Below, in pieces: positions 53,223 to 64,000 of a stretch of DNA of 64,000 bases (positions are counted from its first letter, which is position 1; each line of letters starts with the position of its first letter). Under the pieces are notes generated by a model. It was given only the letters and a program-made list of their open reading frames with translations. It was not told the DNA's origin and ran no database searches. This stretch comes from Antedon mediterranea (lineage: Eukaryota; Echinodermata; Crinoidea; Comatulida; Antedonidae), in assembly GCF_964355755.1 (NCBI RefSeq), contig NC_092671.1, forward strand, positions 2,832,501 through 2,896,500, in the 5' to 3' direction. A program made the position numbers and the translations under genes.

Positions 53223-56200
53223 ATGCATTCGGAATTTAACGTATGTCTTCGTTGTATACTTTTCTTAACAGTTATTTCAATCTTAATCTTTCCAACAAGT
53301 AAGTATTTTCTGATTATTTTTTTTCTGATTTTTTTTTCTTATGATTTTTAAAAATTTTATTTTTAATAACGCTATAGTAATAACATTTCATTCGTGTTTC
53401 CAATATGTTCATTTGGTTTTTATTGTTTTTTTATTCATGTAAAACCAGAGAATGCAAAGTTGATTTGTTTGTATTATTGCACATTCCTCTACATAATCAC
53501 ATTTTAGAACCGCATGACTTGACTATTTAATATCTTGTATTTTGTCTAAAAAAATAAATCTTCGTGTTCTGTGAGAAGCATAAAAGTGCATGATCGCAAT
53601 CGTTAATAGTTCTAGTCTTTTTGAGTTTTATTTTATCAATATTTAATCAAATATTTACCTTTTTAGAGTTCGACATAATAGCTAATTGGAAATCCCCTTA
53701 AAAAACGTCAGACTTTTTATTTGGCCTAATAGGCCTCAAGACAGGTGTACTACAGTAGTGTTAAGATAATGTTGTGTAACTGTATGTGTATATTCTTAGT
53801 GTACCATATTTTAAACTTTTTAAACGATTGTTAATGTTTTGCATTAGGTACATTTTAGAGTATTTTAACGTATTTTATTTATTAAAATGTTTTCTATTTT
53901 TATGAGTGCGGCTCGTAAACAAATAAAAAATCCCGGATTGGGATAGGCCTAATAACATTAAATTAAATCTAAATTGTTTGTTCCACAGTACACAAATTTG
54001 TAGTTTCTTCAAAAATAATTTTTTATTTTCATCCAAAAATACTATATTAAGTTAGTGTTTTTTATTTCGTTTGTATTCGTTTTCCTTTCTGTCGAATTCT
54101 CTTTTCTTGTTTACACATTAGTATGCATTCACCTCAGGCTTGACGGTATTGTGTTACACTCCTTCCGTTAGTAATTAGAAACAAAATATGGCTGTTTGTT
54201 AAAAACGACAAAAAAAATGCAAGTCGTTGTCCATCTCCCGCGGCGAGTTACCATCTGAATTAAAGAGAGTAATACAGCAGCACGCGGGAATATTCCGACC
54301 AACAAGTGAACATGATATTGACAAAATACACCGATAGATAAAAATAATGCTTAATTTTAATTGCTCATGTTATAATATTTCACGTTTCATTTACAAACAT
54401 TTTAAATTAGAGAAGGATCCAATTTTCAAAGTCACAACTTTTTGTAAATTTAATTTAAATTTATTTAACTAACTCGATGAAAACCGCCACTAACAGGTTT
54501 GATAAACATAAAACAAGGTATAATAAAGAAACATTTTAACCAATAAATCGAAAACAGATCAATCAAATACAATAAATCATATTTCATTCTCTTGATTTTT
54601 TTAAACAAACATTTTAACATTTAGCATTAAGTGTAGCGAAAAGGTTTTTAGATACTATTATATTTGCAAGATAACAGCTTTTCTCTCAAGATTATAAATT
54701 ACAGATAAAGCCATCTCTATCCACTTCCTACCGACGAAATTAGTAGGACAACAATATTTCTTCTTTTTTATGAAACGAATGAATGCTGTTTGAGGACATA
54801 CCTTTACAATAGATACTACTTTATAGCAGAATTTTAAAATGAATTTTACAACACCCCAATGGATTATAATGACCAACCCGTAGGTCGACGTAACATTCAA
54901 CATACACTCCATACTTTTTCACCCACGAAGTGCACTATTGATACACATGCTAGCAAATAGACTAACTAATGACATTTTTTAACAAATCCCACCTAGGCAA
55001 CCGGTTATTTTCATCTACTACACTCGTGTCTTTCGTTTGTTGAATTGAATATATCAGAGCTGACAAATGCAAAAGATAGTAAACCAAGCACTAATAATAA
55101 CAAAGTTCGTTGCTCGTCTAAAGATGACATGTTTTTTTTTCTTATGATGTATCGTATACACAATTGTAGGCTGCGCTGATCATCTATATATAAATTTACG
55201 TAAGGGCAAAATAGGTAAATTTATAGACCCTTGGAGAATAAACAGAAATAGTATTGTAATGCTATACAATACTGCAAATAGGTATTAACCACTTTTGATC
55301 GCCATTTGAATCAAAAGTGTGTTGGTACTGTTAAATATAATATAAACAAATATACTAATAAACTTTATCACTGTGAGTGTGGGTAGCCCCTACTTTTAGA
55401 TTAAACACATAATAATATAATACTTTATTACTGTCGGTTGTTTCTCAACGTTTGTATTAATTAATAATTACAAAAATATAAACGTATTAGTGGTCTTTAA
55501 ATGTACTTTACTATTTCAATCGACCATGAGACAGTGACAGTTTTAATAAAGTATTAAATCGGAAATGTTTTACTCTATTTAGTGGTATATTATTTATAGG
55601 CCTATAAAAAATATTTCGTTACTGAGAGTGGATAATAAAGAAATATATTAAAGAACCATTTAATATAAAGAATATATTAAAAAATTGTTCCTCTTTGTAC
55701 CTATCCTCATCCCCAACGCTCAACTCTAATGTTAGATACAAAACCCTAAACTCTAATAGATACAAAATTGGGTTTGTTTAAATGAGTCCAAATAACAAAT
55801 TTGGACTAATTTGTGACAAGTTTCTAGGTGCTAATTTTGGTTGACTACATAAATCACTGTGTCTATTTATTTGTTTCTGTAAAAGACAATGTTTTATAGT
55901 CCTGCCGTACGTACATTTGAAATCGCCAGTTTTTTTACGCTGAAATTACTACCGGTATGTATTCGAGAACCATCTGTGGGCACGAACTAGATGGTACGCG
56001 AGCGAAGCGAGCGTACCATCTAGTCTATATATAAATTTACGTAAGGGCAAAATTCGGTAAATCGCGCCTTACTTCTAGAATTTTTACTCGATGGTATATA
56101 AAGTTGGTTCGTACTTTCGGTACTGATTTTAAACACCTGATGTAACCCTGTTTACTAATTAAATTAAGTTAGATAATTAGTTATTGACGATTAAAACGAA

Positions 56201-58116
56201 TTTAGGTTCAACGATTTGCCCCAAATAGGGGTGTTTCCGATCGTGGTATACACTGTCTAATGGATGTCCATCTTGAAACATACCCGCCACAAAAATGCGA
56301 GGAGGCTTCAAATTTTCCTATCTCCTCCTACGATAATTGTTTTTAATAGCTGAAAACCGGTTGAACAGCTAGAGTACAGCATCATAATGTTGAAGACAGG
56401 CCGATTTTCTTAAAAAAATACTATTTTGATAGATTTAATATACGATTATACAAATGTATTGATTTGCGATGAATGGAACATTCCAATCTCTGTTCGACAA
56501 GTTTCTCTCTGCTCCACAAGTGTCTATTCCCTCAGGCGTCGTAAAGGCAAGTACTGTATACTCATAACAGAAATTCGATCCATTTTTTTTTTCAATCTGT
56601 ACTGCCGAGGTTGGATATAGATTTTTTTAAACGGATAATGAGTTAGCGTTTTCAGTCGCCGTATATTATGTACAAATCTTTATTATTGCAGTTAAACCAC
56701 CCACATCATCACCCTTCCCTCACTGGCATGAGTAGTAGTAGTAACTAAGTTAAGTTAGATAATTTAATATTTATTGACGATTTAATCGAATTTATGATTT
56801 GCCCCGAATAGAGGTGGTTTTCACAAATTGTTTTACATTATATAAACATATACACGTCATAGTGATGTATCGTTACATGTACTGTACACTTTCAATCGAC
56901 TAGGACGGTGATAGTTTCAACAAAGTATTACATCGCAATGTTTTACTGTGTTTAGTGGTATATTATTTTTAATATTTCCTTACTAAATGGATAAAGAATA
57001 TATTTAAAAATTGTTCCTCCTTGCACCCATCCTCTTCCCCATCCCTCAACCCTAATGTTACATACAAAACACAACTTATTAAGTTTGTTTAAATTTGACT
57101 TAAACAATTTTAAACAGTTTCTCTTGCGGAAGGAATTCCCAGGGTGCTAATTTTAGTTGAGTACATAAATCAAAGTGTCTATTTATTCGTTCCTGCGGTA
57201 CGTACATTTGAAATCGCCAGTTTTTTAACGCTGAAATTATTATGTATTCAAGAACCATCTGTGGGCCCGACCTAGATGGTACGCGAGCGAAGCGAGCGTA
57301 CCATCTAGTTCTAATTCAATTTGCCTACTGCCTTAAAAAAGAAAGACGCGACATAGATGATTTTGACGTTAAACATGTCATATGGCCTAAGGAGACAGTA
57401 TATGAATTTAATTTAAGACTATAATTATTTTCAAATTATTTGTAATTAAATCATGTCAATACAATTTTTTAATTAAAATTTGTTCAAACAGCTTTAATAT
57501 TTGTATTTAATGAATGAATTTTATTTATTTGTTTAACCGCATGATGAGTTATAATATTTTTGTTTCATTTTTTTTTAAAGATGGTGGCAATAGGTGTAGT
57601 GATAGGTGCAGCGGATCCGACCAACAGTGTAGAAAAATCTGTTCTCAAATTGGCGGGAAACGTAAGGAAAACACATTTAAAAAAACAAATTTATAATTTG
57701 CAGATATATTTCAATAAAATAAAACATTATCAACATTGTACTTTTTTACTGAAAGTAATCATTACACAATATAGTTCTATAAAACCGTTTTGAGTGCGAA
57801 TATTTTCATTCAGTATTGATGGAAACTGCGGGGCGACCTAACGTATAATAATGTTGTTAAATGGTTTGCATGGAAACTAAACACACAAAGTTGGGTTTGT
57901 CAATCTGCACAGATTCAGAAACATTTGAGCACGCGCAACCTTTTTAGAATGAAAACACTTTTGGAACTTCGATTTAAACATTAAAACTCGTTTGTCTTCT
58001 TAGGTTCGGGAGTCACAGATTTACAAAGTTTAAATACAGACAAACAGGTTGGTATTGTTTGCTACTTCGTAACAATTACAATTACTACTTCGCAAGTAAA
58101 AGTTACCACTTCGTAA
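53223..58116 (+). CDS. Candidate cysteine-rich secreted peptide precursor, gene A
   Basis: Not a family I recognise. Proposed exons: 53223-53298, 57581-57661, 58004-58116. Exon 1 encodes a hydrophobic signal peptide (MHSEFNVCLRCILFLTVISI, then LIFPT) and ends in phase 1 at AA|GTAAGT. Exon 2, after a TTTTTTTTAAAG acceptor, gives the core CSDRCSGSDQQCRKIC, then SQIGGK; with exon 3 this forms GGKR, a typical amidation/dibasic cleavage site. Core spacing is C-x3-C-x6-C-x3-C. Exon 3 begins GTTC after TTGTCTTCTTAG. Read to the first stop (58116) the product has 89 residues with a fifth cysteine in the tail; alternatively a donor at 58048 splices onward and the 3' end is unknown. Phases and design match gene B 8 kb downstream. 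A TATA box lies at 53160. The 4.3-kb intron 1 contains two Helitron-like elements. Expected role: secretion and processing to a short disulfide-bonded peptide. This is inference. Confidence 0.6.
55183..56023 (+). mobile_element. Non-autonomous Helitron-like element, copy 1 (841 bp)
   Basis: Starts TCTATATATAAATTTACGTA directly after an A and ends CTAG after a perfect hairpin (GATGGTACGCGAGCG, AA, CGAGCGTACCATC region at 55990-56020). A 5' TC, a 3' CTRR and a subterminal hairpin are the Helitron hallmarks. No Rep/helicase frame. Inside peptide gene A intron 1. Confidence 0.85.
56024..57308 (+). mobile_element. Non-autonomous Helitron-like element, copy 2 (1285 bp), abutting copy 1
   Basis: Starts with the same TCTATATATAAATTTACGTA at the base after copy 1 ends and finishes with the same hairpin and CTAG at 57308, followed by T. 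Its 3' portion (about 56870-57308) aligns with 55490-56023 of copy 1. It also contains two diverged copies of an AAGTTAGATAATTTATTGACG / GATTTGCCCC segment (about 56160 and 56750). Confidence 0.85.
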
Positions 58117-59035
58117 GTAAAAGTTACTACTTCGTAACAGTTACTACTGCGAAAGTAACTGTTGCTACTTCGTAAGTGACAGTTACTACTTCGTAAGTAA
58201 CAGTTACTACTTTGTAAGTAACAGTTAGTACTTTGTAAGTAAAAGTTACTACTTCGTAACAGTTACTACTGCGAAAGTAACTGTTGCTACTTCGTAAGTA
58301 ACCGTTACTACTTCATAACAGTTACTACTTTGTAAGTAAACAGTTAGTACTTTGTAAGTAAAAGTTACTACTTCGTAACAGTTACTACTGCGAAAGTAAC
58401 TGTTGCTACTTCGTAAGTGACAGTTACTACTTCGTAAGTAACAGTTACTACTTTGTAGGTAACAGTTACTACTTCGGAAGTAACAGTTACTACTTCGTAA
58501 GTAACAGTTACTACTTCGTAAGTAACAGTTACTACTTCGGAACAGTTACTACTTTGGAAGTAACAGTTACTACTTCGGAACAGTTACTACTTAGTAAAAC
58601 TAGCGACGCAACGCAAGGACGCAACGCAACGTATAGCTTGGTTCCCACTAGAACGTGACGCAAGGACGTAAACGCAACGCAAGCGTTTACCAATGACAAG
58701 CGAAGTTATAGACAGTTAGCAATCACAAGCGAATAAGCCATGCCATCGCTTGTAATTGGTCAATTCATTTGCGTTGCGTTACGTCCTTGCGTTGCGTCGC
58801 TAGTGGGAACCACGCTTAAGTGATTTGACAAATCACAAGCGATGGATTATTTGAACTGTCGCTTGCCATTGGTCAACACGCTTGCGTTGCGCGTACGTCC
58901 TTGCGTTACGTCCTAGTGGGAACCACGCTTAAGTAACCGTTACTACTGTACTTCGTATAAGTAGCATTTACTACTTCGTAAGTAACAGTTACTAGGCTAC
59001 TTAGTAAAAGTTACTACTTAGTAACAGTTATTACT
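58070..59035. repeat. TTACTACTTCGTAAGTAACAG minisatellite, interrupted by MITEs
   Basis: Irregular units of about 20-24 bp (AACAGTTACTACTTCGTAAG and variants with TTTG or TGCGAAAG) run from about 58070 to 58598 and resume at about 58936-59035. A larger order of about 120 bp is visible (58130, 58250, 58370 repeat TTACTACTGCGAAAGTAACT). A MITE cluster separates the two parts. Confidence 0.9.
58603..58935. mobile_element. Cluster of GACGCAACGCAAGG MITEs inside the minisatellite
   Basis: A short fragment (CTAGCGACGCAACGCAAGGA), a full copy from TAGCTTGGTTCCCACTAGAA to AGTGGGAACCACGCTTAAG, and a second right half (TTGACAAATCACAAGCGATG to GTGGGAACCACGCTTAAG) lie in a row. Confidence 0.85.
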
Positions 59036-60929
59036 TCTCTAATTCGTAATAAAATTCATATTAAATAACGATGGTAAATATGCAATTAAAGCGTTATTAA
59101 TGAAGTTAATGTATTAACAACCAAAATGTTTTACTAGGCGACGCTCTTGTTAATGATTATCAAATTTATAATTTCTATATTAAACATACATGTGTCAACG
59201 TTCACAACTTTATAAGATCAAATTAATCTTTGTCATATAACAATTTTTATTATTTTACCTCTCTTTTACTTTTAAGCCATTAAGTTACAACTTACTTGAT
59301 AGTCGGCTACATTTGAATTCATTACGTCAAAAGAGAATTATTTTAGAGGTACGTATTAATTTAATTTAGCCAAATTTGGCAAAATTTTCACATAATGTTG
59401 CAACCTAATAATTCCTTTTACATTTATCATTTTAAACTCAGTTTACTGTTTGTAAATTTTCCAAAATTGTTGTTAAATATATTTCACAAATAAACACATC
59501 ACAGTTTATGTCATACATCATATTTTATTATTGTAAATGTTTTTATTTTGCAGGTTCTACGAAAACACAAAAAATGAGCTTATTTTTCCACAATTTCACA
59601 CAAAATTAGATGTACAGTACCCTCTGATGAATTACGTCACCACTAAAATTATCACCGAAACTGAAAATAATAGATAGAAATCTAAACCTATTTATTAATA
59701 TTAAAGAATTAAAAATAAGTCTAACAGTATCCATATTGGAAAATATAAAAAGACAAAATGCGTTCTATATATAAATGATTAATGCGCATGTGCAGTTTTG
59801 GTTTTAATGAAATCCCATAATTTAATGAATAAGTTATCTCTGTGTAAATAATTGCTAAAATTAGCCACCAGTCAACTTCAATCGGTCAGCAGACGTACAC
59901 ACTTTACAAGTATAATTCCACGTTTTAATTAGTGATACGCTGCTTTCACTGCCTTGAACTAGTTTCAGACTTCCGTAACTGATTGCTGGATTATTTAATT
60001 AATTAATCAATGACGTTAGCTTGTAAAATCTACCTGATTGTCAAATAAAGTCAGTGTTCATCATTCGACGACCTGGATCTAGGACTTAATGACAACGTAC
60101 ACGCCTAGGACTTCGGATTTTCCGACGACCAGGGCTAAACGGTAATCCTTGGTAGGTCTAAACCACCTGAGCCAGATTCGGGAAAATTGATTCCTTTACT
60201 AACTTTAACAAAGATAAATGAATGAAACACCGTGGCCAAATGACATCACTACATTCTCTAGCATCTGGTCGTCGAAAAATCGAAATGATGACGATTATGA
60301 TGATAATTTGTTGAATATTACGACTACATCATACAGGATGATGAATAAATATAATACTCAAATAAACATTTTAATCGATAAAAGCGATTGATTGATCAAT
60401 TAAATAAATGATTGATGAATAGTGTTTGTTTTTGACTAACTCACAAAGTACGCAAAAAAGACGTAGGTCTACAATCTGTTTTTGACTAATATAGGTAGGG
60501 GTCCGGGACCGTGACAGAACGAGAACGGATGGGGACCCTTTTTTGTTTTTTTTAATGCGCCTTGAGCACTCTTGAGTGGTATGTGCGCTATAAAAATCCT
60601 GTTATTATTATTATTATTAATATTATTGAAACTTCATTGATATTTCTCCAAATGACCGTCTAACTGATAAATCAGTACATTTGGTACTTTAATTAATTTT
60701 TTTGGTACTTTTTAACCTTATATACGATAAGGCCAAACCCACCTACAAGAACTAAGATTTCCCTGTATCATCGCTTATTGAAAACGATCTGATATTAATT
60801 ACTACAGTATAATGTAATCAAGTTATTCATTTAATTTTGTACTACGTATACGAGTATACTGTATGATAATAAACGCGCATTTTTTTAATATTGGTAATAT
60901 GAATTACGGATTAATTAATTTTCGATGGC
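59036..60929. other. Gap between peptide genes A and B
   Basis: A possible further exon of gene A begins at 59553 after TTTTATTTTGCAG, and AATAAA near 60044 could end its transcript; neither is certain. The L2/SINE-like 3' tail is at about 60535-60625. Otherwise AT-rich without recognised features. Confidence 0.45.
60535..60625 (+). repeat. LINE/SINE 3' tail with ATT microsatellite
   Basis: AATGCGCCTTGAGCACTCTT followed by TGTGCGCTATAAAAATCCTG and (TTA)n is the type of tail seen at the 3' end of L2/CR1-like LINEs and their SINEs. Only the tail is present. Confidence 0.6.
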
Positions 60930-60941
60930 TATAATAAAAGG
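60930..60941 (+). promoter_or_regulatory. TATA-like box of peptide gene B
   Basis: TATAATAAAAGG, about 170 bases before the ATG at 61108. Similar in form to the box of gene A. Confidence 0.5.
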
Positions 60942-61107
60942 ACGAGCATTGTAGTTCTGTTTAATTATAACATTGACTGAGTTTTATTGGTAGTACAAGA
61001 TTACAAAAGACCGATCAATGGTATTTACCATTAGATGAAATTTTGGTTTGTCAGTTGCTGGTTAAAGGAATAAAACATAAGACATAATATTGACAATCTT
61101 GTTCAAG

Positions 61108-63346
61108 ATGAATGTTGTCAGTGTTTTTATTTTGGCATTGATGTTGGCAGTATTTAGTATTAGCGATGCAATGTATATAAGAAAAAAAGGTAAGATTTGT
61201 ATCTTTAGTTCCCACCATTTTCCTCTATTATTTTATCTTCTTTTTCCGCATAGTATTCTTCCCATCTTATCACTTACTTCTTTTTTCTTATTTCCTCCTC
61301 CCTTCTTCTACCCATCTTTCACATTTCATTCTTATTAAGTATTTACTTACTAAGTTTTTTTCTCGTTTCTTCCCTTTCGACTTTGTAAATTTTACATCCT
61401 GTTTTAATTATCTTTTCTTCTCCATTCTTTTCTCCTGTTTTCGATTTGAATTTTCTTCTCATTTCTTTTTAATTCTTTCTTCTTCATCCTGTTCTGTCTT
61501 CATATATTTTTTATTTATTTTTCTTCTTTTTCCTTCAATCATCCTATTTTCATCTTGCTTATCTTTTATCCGATTTCTTATCGTCATACGTTCTTCTACT
61601 TTTTTTACCTTTCTTCGTTTCATTTCCATTATTCATACTATCTTCATCAAATTTCCTTAGCGTTGTACACTTAATTTTGTTTATAATTTTTGATATAAAG
61701 TCATATTTTAAGAACTACCTTTGAAATGGTAAACACAATTTGTCTTGAAATAGTATACTCAAATTGTCTTGGAGCATCAATACTTTTTCCTATAAAAGAT
61801 GGATTCAGTAAGCAATATTTGTCGATAAATGTCTGGGAACTAATACCAAATGTACTTTTTTTCTGCTCAGTATACCAATACAAATTGTAATTATCTAGAG
61901 CATTTGAAAAAAATTAAATTAATACAAAATATGGATTCAGTAAGATCGTTCATTAGTTCTTGACGAATGCCTGTCATATCAGCTATCATAATTACAGGAA
62001 GCAATACATAGGCCTATAATGAATAATATTGTTTACATTTGTTTTGTATTGAGGAACGACATGTGACAATTGCCGTGGTAGTGATAATATGTGCGCTTAT
62101 GCATGCAGTTCTGGTAGAAAAAGGGCTGATAGCATGATACAGGGTAAGATGGTATATTATACTAATAATATTAATTAATTAAATTGGTATTTTCTTCACA
62201 AAAAATAAGTAAGAACTTTGTCGGCCCAAAATAATTCCACTGACTTAGAATGAGCGTTCGGATTTGGTCGAAATTTGGTAAGTGGGAAGGAAAATGCTCT
62301 GGAAAACACTGGAAAATAAACCTGTTAAAACTGTTGACTAACTTTCTTTATTTTAAAAGTTTATACAACACAAGGCAGGCCTACACACAATTATGTATTT
62401 AAGATTACGTACGCTATGTTTTTTTGACAAATAATAATTGGTTCCAACGCTTGAATATCGAAACCGTTATCATTGTTGCTTTAACTTTTGGTAGTTCTTT
62501 ATCTTGAAGATTAGGAATTTTTGAAATAATTTTTTTCCTTCTACTTCATAAGTGTAAACATTTACATACAGGCAAAATTTAATATTCATTTGACCTAATT
62601 AATTGGCGTGATTTAAACAAAATATGCATTGAAATTCTGTGATGCGAGTAGTATCATCGGTTGTATCAATCAAAATCCATCCAAGATTTTAACACAAAAT
62701 AAAAAAATAACAATTAATTAATCAATTAAAATCAAAATGTTGTAACACATTTTTCTTTATCCTTTCTTAGGTTCATACGAGAGGGTAAGATGTATTTTGT
62801 ATTATTATTATTATTATTACCATGGCAATCTAATAAGACTGAGCTCCGGAGATCAAAGGGTTTATCAGTGACTGCGACGTGATGAGTTCCACGCCCTTTA
62901 ACAGACACCGCGCGATGCGGAGAATAATATTAGTATTTTTGGTATTTGTCGCAGCCGGACATAAGATCATATGACTGTTACGAGTTCCTATCTTGGCAAG
63001 GCGAGCTCAATCCTGTTGTTACAGGATTAACTTGCTCTTACAGACAACCTAACAACATAAAAATAATAATATATTAAGCCTACAAAATAATAATCAATTC
63101 ATTTTATAAAATCATAAATAAAATTGTATATTATATAAGGAAATAACACTGAAAGCAAATAAAGTACTGTAAACTCCGTTAAAAAAAGAATTAATAGAAA
63201 AACTAATATGTTACTAAAATGTGTATAATTAAGGTAATAATAGACAGTATTATATCTATAATTTATTTCAGAAAAATACCGCGAATGATTATGAAGAAGC
63301 ATTTCAAGCATGTTTATATAACTGGTATTTATATAATAGGAGATAA
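61108..63346 (+). CDS. Candidate cysteine-rich secreted peptide precursor, gene B
   Basis: Not a family I recognise. Exons: 61108-61189, 62054-62143, 62771-62784 (14-nt micro-exon), 63272-63346; phases 1, 1, 0; 86 residues to TAA. Exon 1: signal peptide MNVVSVFILALMLAVFSISD, then AMYIRKK. Exon 2: core CDNCRGSDNMCAYAC, then SSGRKR. So the segment between RKK and GRKR would be released as a 20-residue peptide, C-terminally amidated, with two disulfides. Core spacing is C-x2-C-x6-C-x3-C; GSD is shared with gene A. The last exon adds an acidic/aromatic tail with one more cysteine (EEAFQACLYNW). Skipping the micro-exon would shift exon 4 into an early TGA. Donors (AAAG|GTAAGA, CAGG|GTAAGA, GAGG|GTAAGA) are strong. 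The order of cysteine pairs recalls eclosion-hormone/ITP-type peptides, but a sixth cysteine is missing, so I do not assign it there. Confidence 0.65.
61200..61640. repeat. Polypyrimidine tract in gene B intron 1
   Basis: About 440 bases composed almost wholly of T and C in degenerate TTCTTTTCTCC units, beginning near the exon 1 donor. Confidence 0.85.
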
Positions 63347-64000
63347 TTCGTATTAAAGGTATTTTACAATTTATTTTATCAATTCTATTTATTGCGATAC
63401 AAAATTAATTAAAATGGAGAGAATATTTTCATTCGTTAGAATTTTTACTGTAGGATATTTACGCTTTCAACGAATCCAAAATAGTCATTATTTTACAGCT
63501 TACTGTTTTGAAGTAAACTTTAATTTATTTATGTTGAAAATTAAGCTTTTAAAATTCAGGGGTTTGGGTTTTAATCACCAACTATATATCCGTTATAGAC
63601 AGCGCAAACTCGTTAAATTTTGATCGATATTCACTAGCCTACAGTATCTGCTTCTCCGCCTCCAACACAATTTAAAAATATTTAGAAAAAGCTAAGCGTT
63701 CAATACTAAAGTAGTATTTTCAGCTGGGAGAAACTGTACGTGATACGAAACCAACCAATCATTCAATGATTTTTAGATTTTGCTTCAACGCTGAATATTA
63801 TACCGTCATGAAAGAGTGAAATATACTCAGATTGACAGATTGAGTTTCGGCCAATTCGTGGCCCACGTACCATATTGAAGCTTAACGCGAAATTGTATTC
63901 TATTTATCTATTTAGTGAGTGAGTGGCCGAGCGGTTAAGACAGTGGAATCGGCAGGGGTTCGAGGCTCACTCGCTCCACGGTTCTGGTGGTAGAACGAGT
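63347..64000. other. 3' flank of peptide gene B
   Basis: AT-rich, no exon recognised. It ends in a tRNA-like sequence. Confidence 0.5.
63911..64000 (+). repeat. tRNA-derived SINE head, cut by the window edge
   Basis: A perfect A box within GTGGCCGAGCGGTTAAGAC and a B-box GGTTCGAGGCTC lie closer than in a Ser or Leu tRNA, because the anticodon and variable arms are shortened. Unique-looking sequence follows. A tRNA pseudogene is the alternative. Confidence 0.6.

Noticed and set aside
59553-59678. Possible gene A terminal exon after TTTTATTTTGCAG
   Set aside because: In the phase expected from exon 3 it stops after seven codons, and other frames show no cysteine or similarity to the gene B tail; left only as a remark.
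61108-63346. Assigning gene B to the eclosion hormone or ITP/CHH family
   Set aside because: C-x2-C and C-x3-C order is similar, but the first cysteine is absent, loop lengths differ and a dibasic amidation site splits the would-be domain.
63911-64000. A functional tRNA gene at the window edge
   Set aside because: A and B boxes are good, but the anticodon arm is truncated and T-stem pairing is poor; better read as a SINE head or pseudogene.

Overview
This is a 64 kb piece of an AT-rich animal genome: long spliced genes with GT-AG introns, no operons, and a dense load of small transposons and satellites. The protein matches are generic animal ones. The very frequent octamer TAGGCCTA, the expanded rhodopsin-like receptor relic and the repeat types suggest an echinoderm or another ambulacrarian. 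That placement is an inference from memory of such genomes, not a proven identification.

Layout. 1-7194: no gene seen; MITEs and a 0.9 kb terminal-inverted-repeat element. 7195-11833 (+): RNF113A, a spliceosomal CCCH/RING protein, nine exons with every phase consistent. 13016-23478 (+): TMEM245, a multi-pass membrane protein with an AI-2E-transporter-like C-terminal half, 15 exons; one intron carries a 68-bp minisatellite that looks copied from the end of its own exon 9. 23.5-28.7 kb: AT-rich, a 35-bp VNTR and MITEs. 28.7-34.3 kb: a large array of palindromic foldback units with a 554-bp block duplication. 37121-37912 (-): a class A GPCR broken by several frameshifts. 41811-48104 (+): an intact six-exon SLC16/monocarboxylate-transporter-like gene with a TATA box. 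48.1-53.1 kb: MITEs. 53160-63346 (+): two neighbouring small genes, here called A and B.

The most interesting part is the 53-63 kb pair. Each has a strong TATA-like box and a first exon encoding a signal peptide and ending in phase 1. Each second exon encodes a C-x(2,3)-C-x6-C-x3-C core containing GSD, followed by a glycine plus basic residues that look like an amidation/cleavage site. They appear to be paralogous precursors of short disulfide-bonded secreted peptides, probably neuropeptide- or hormone-like, of a family I cannot name. Gene B needs a 14-nt micro-exon to stay open. Intron 1 of gene A holds two Helitron-like elements joined end to start.

Apart from the two peptide genes, the genes in the window are unrelated housekeeping or membrane genes and do not form a pathway. 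All exon coordinates were read by hand from splice signals, reading frame and remembered family sequence; no alignment or transcript data were available.
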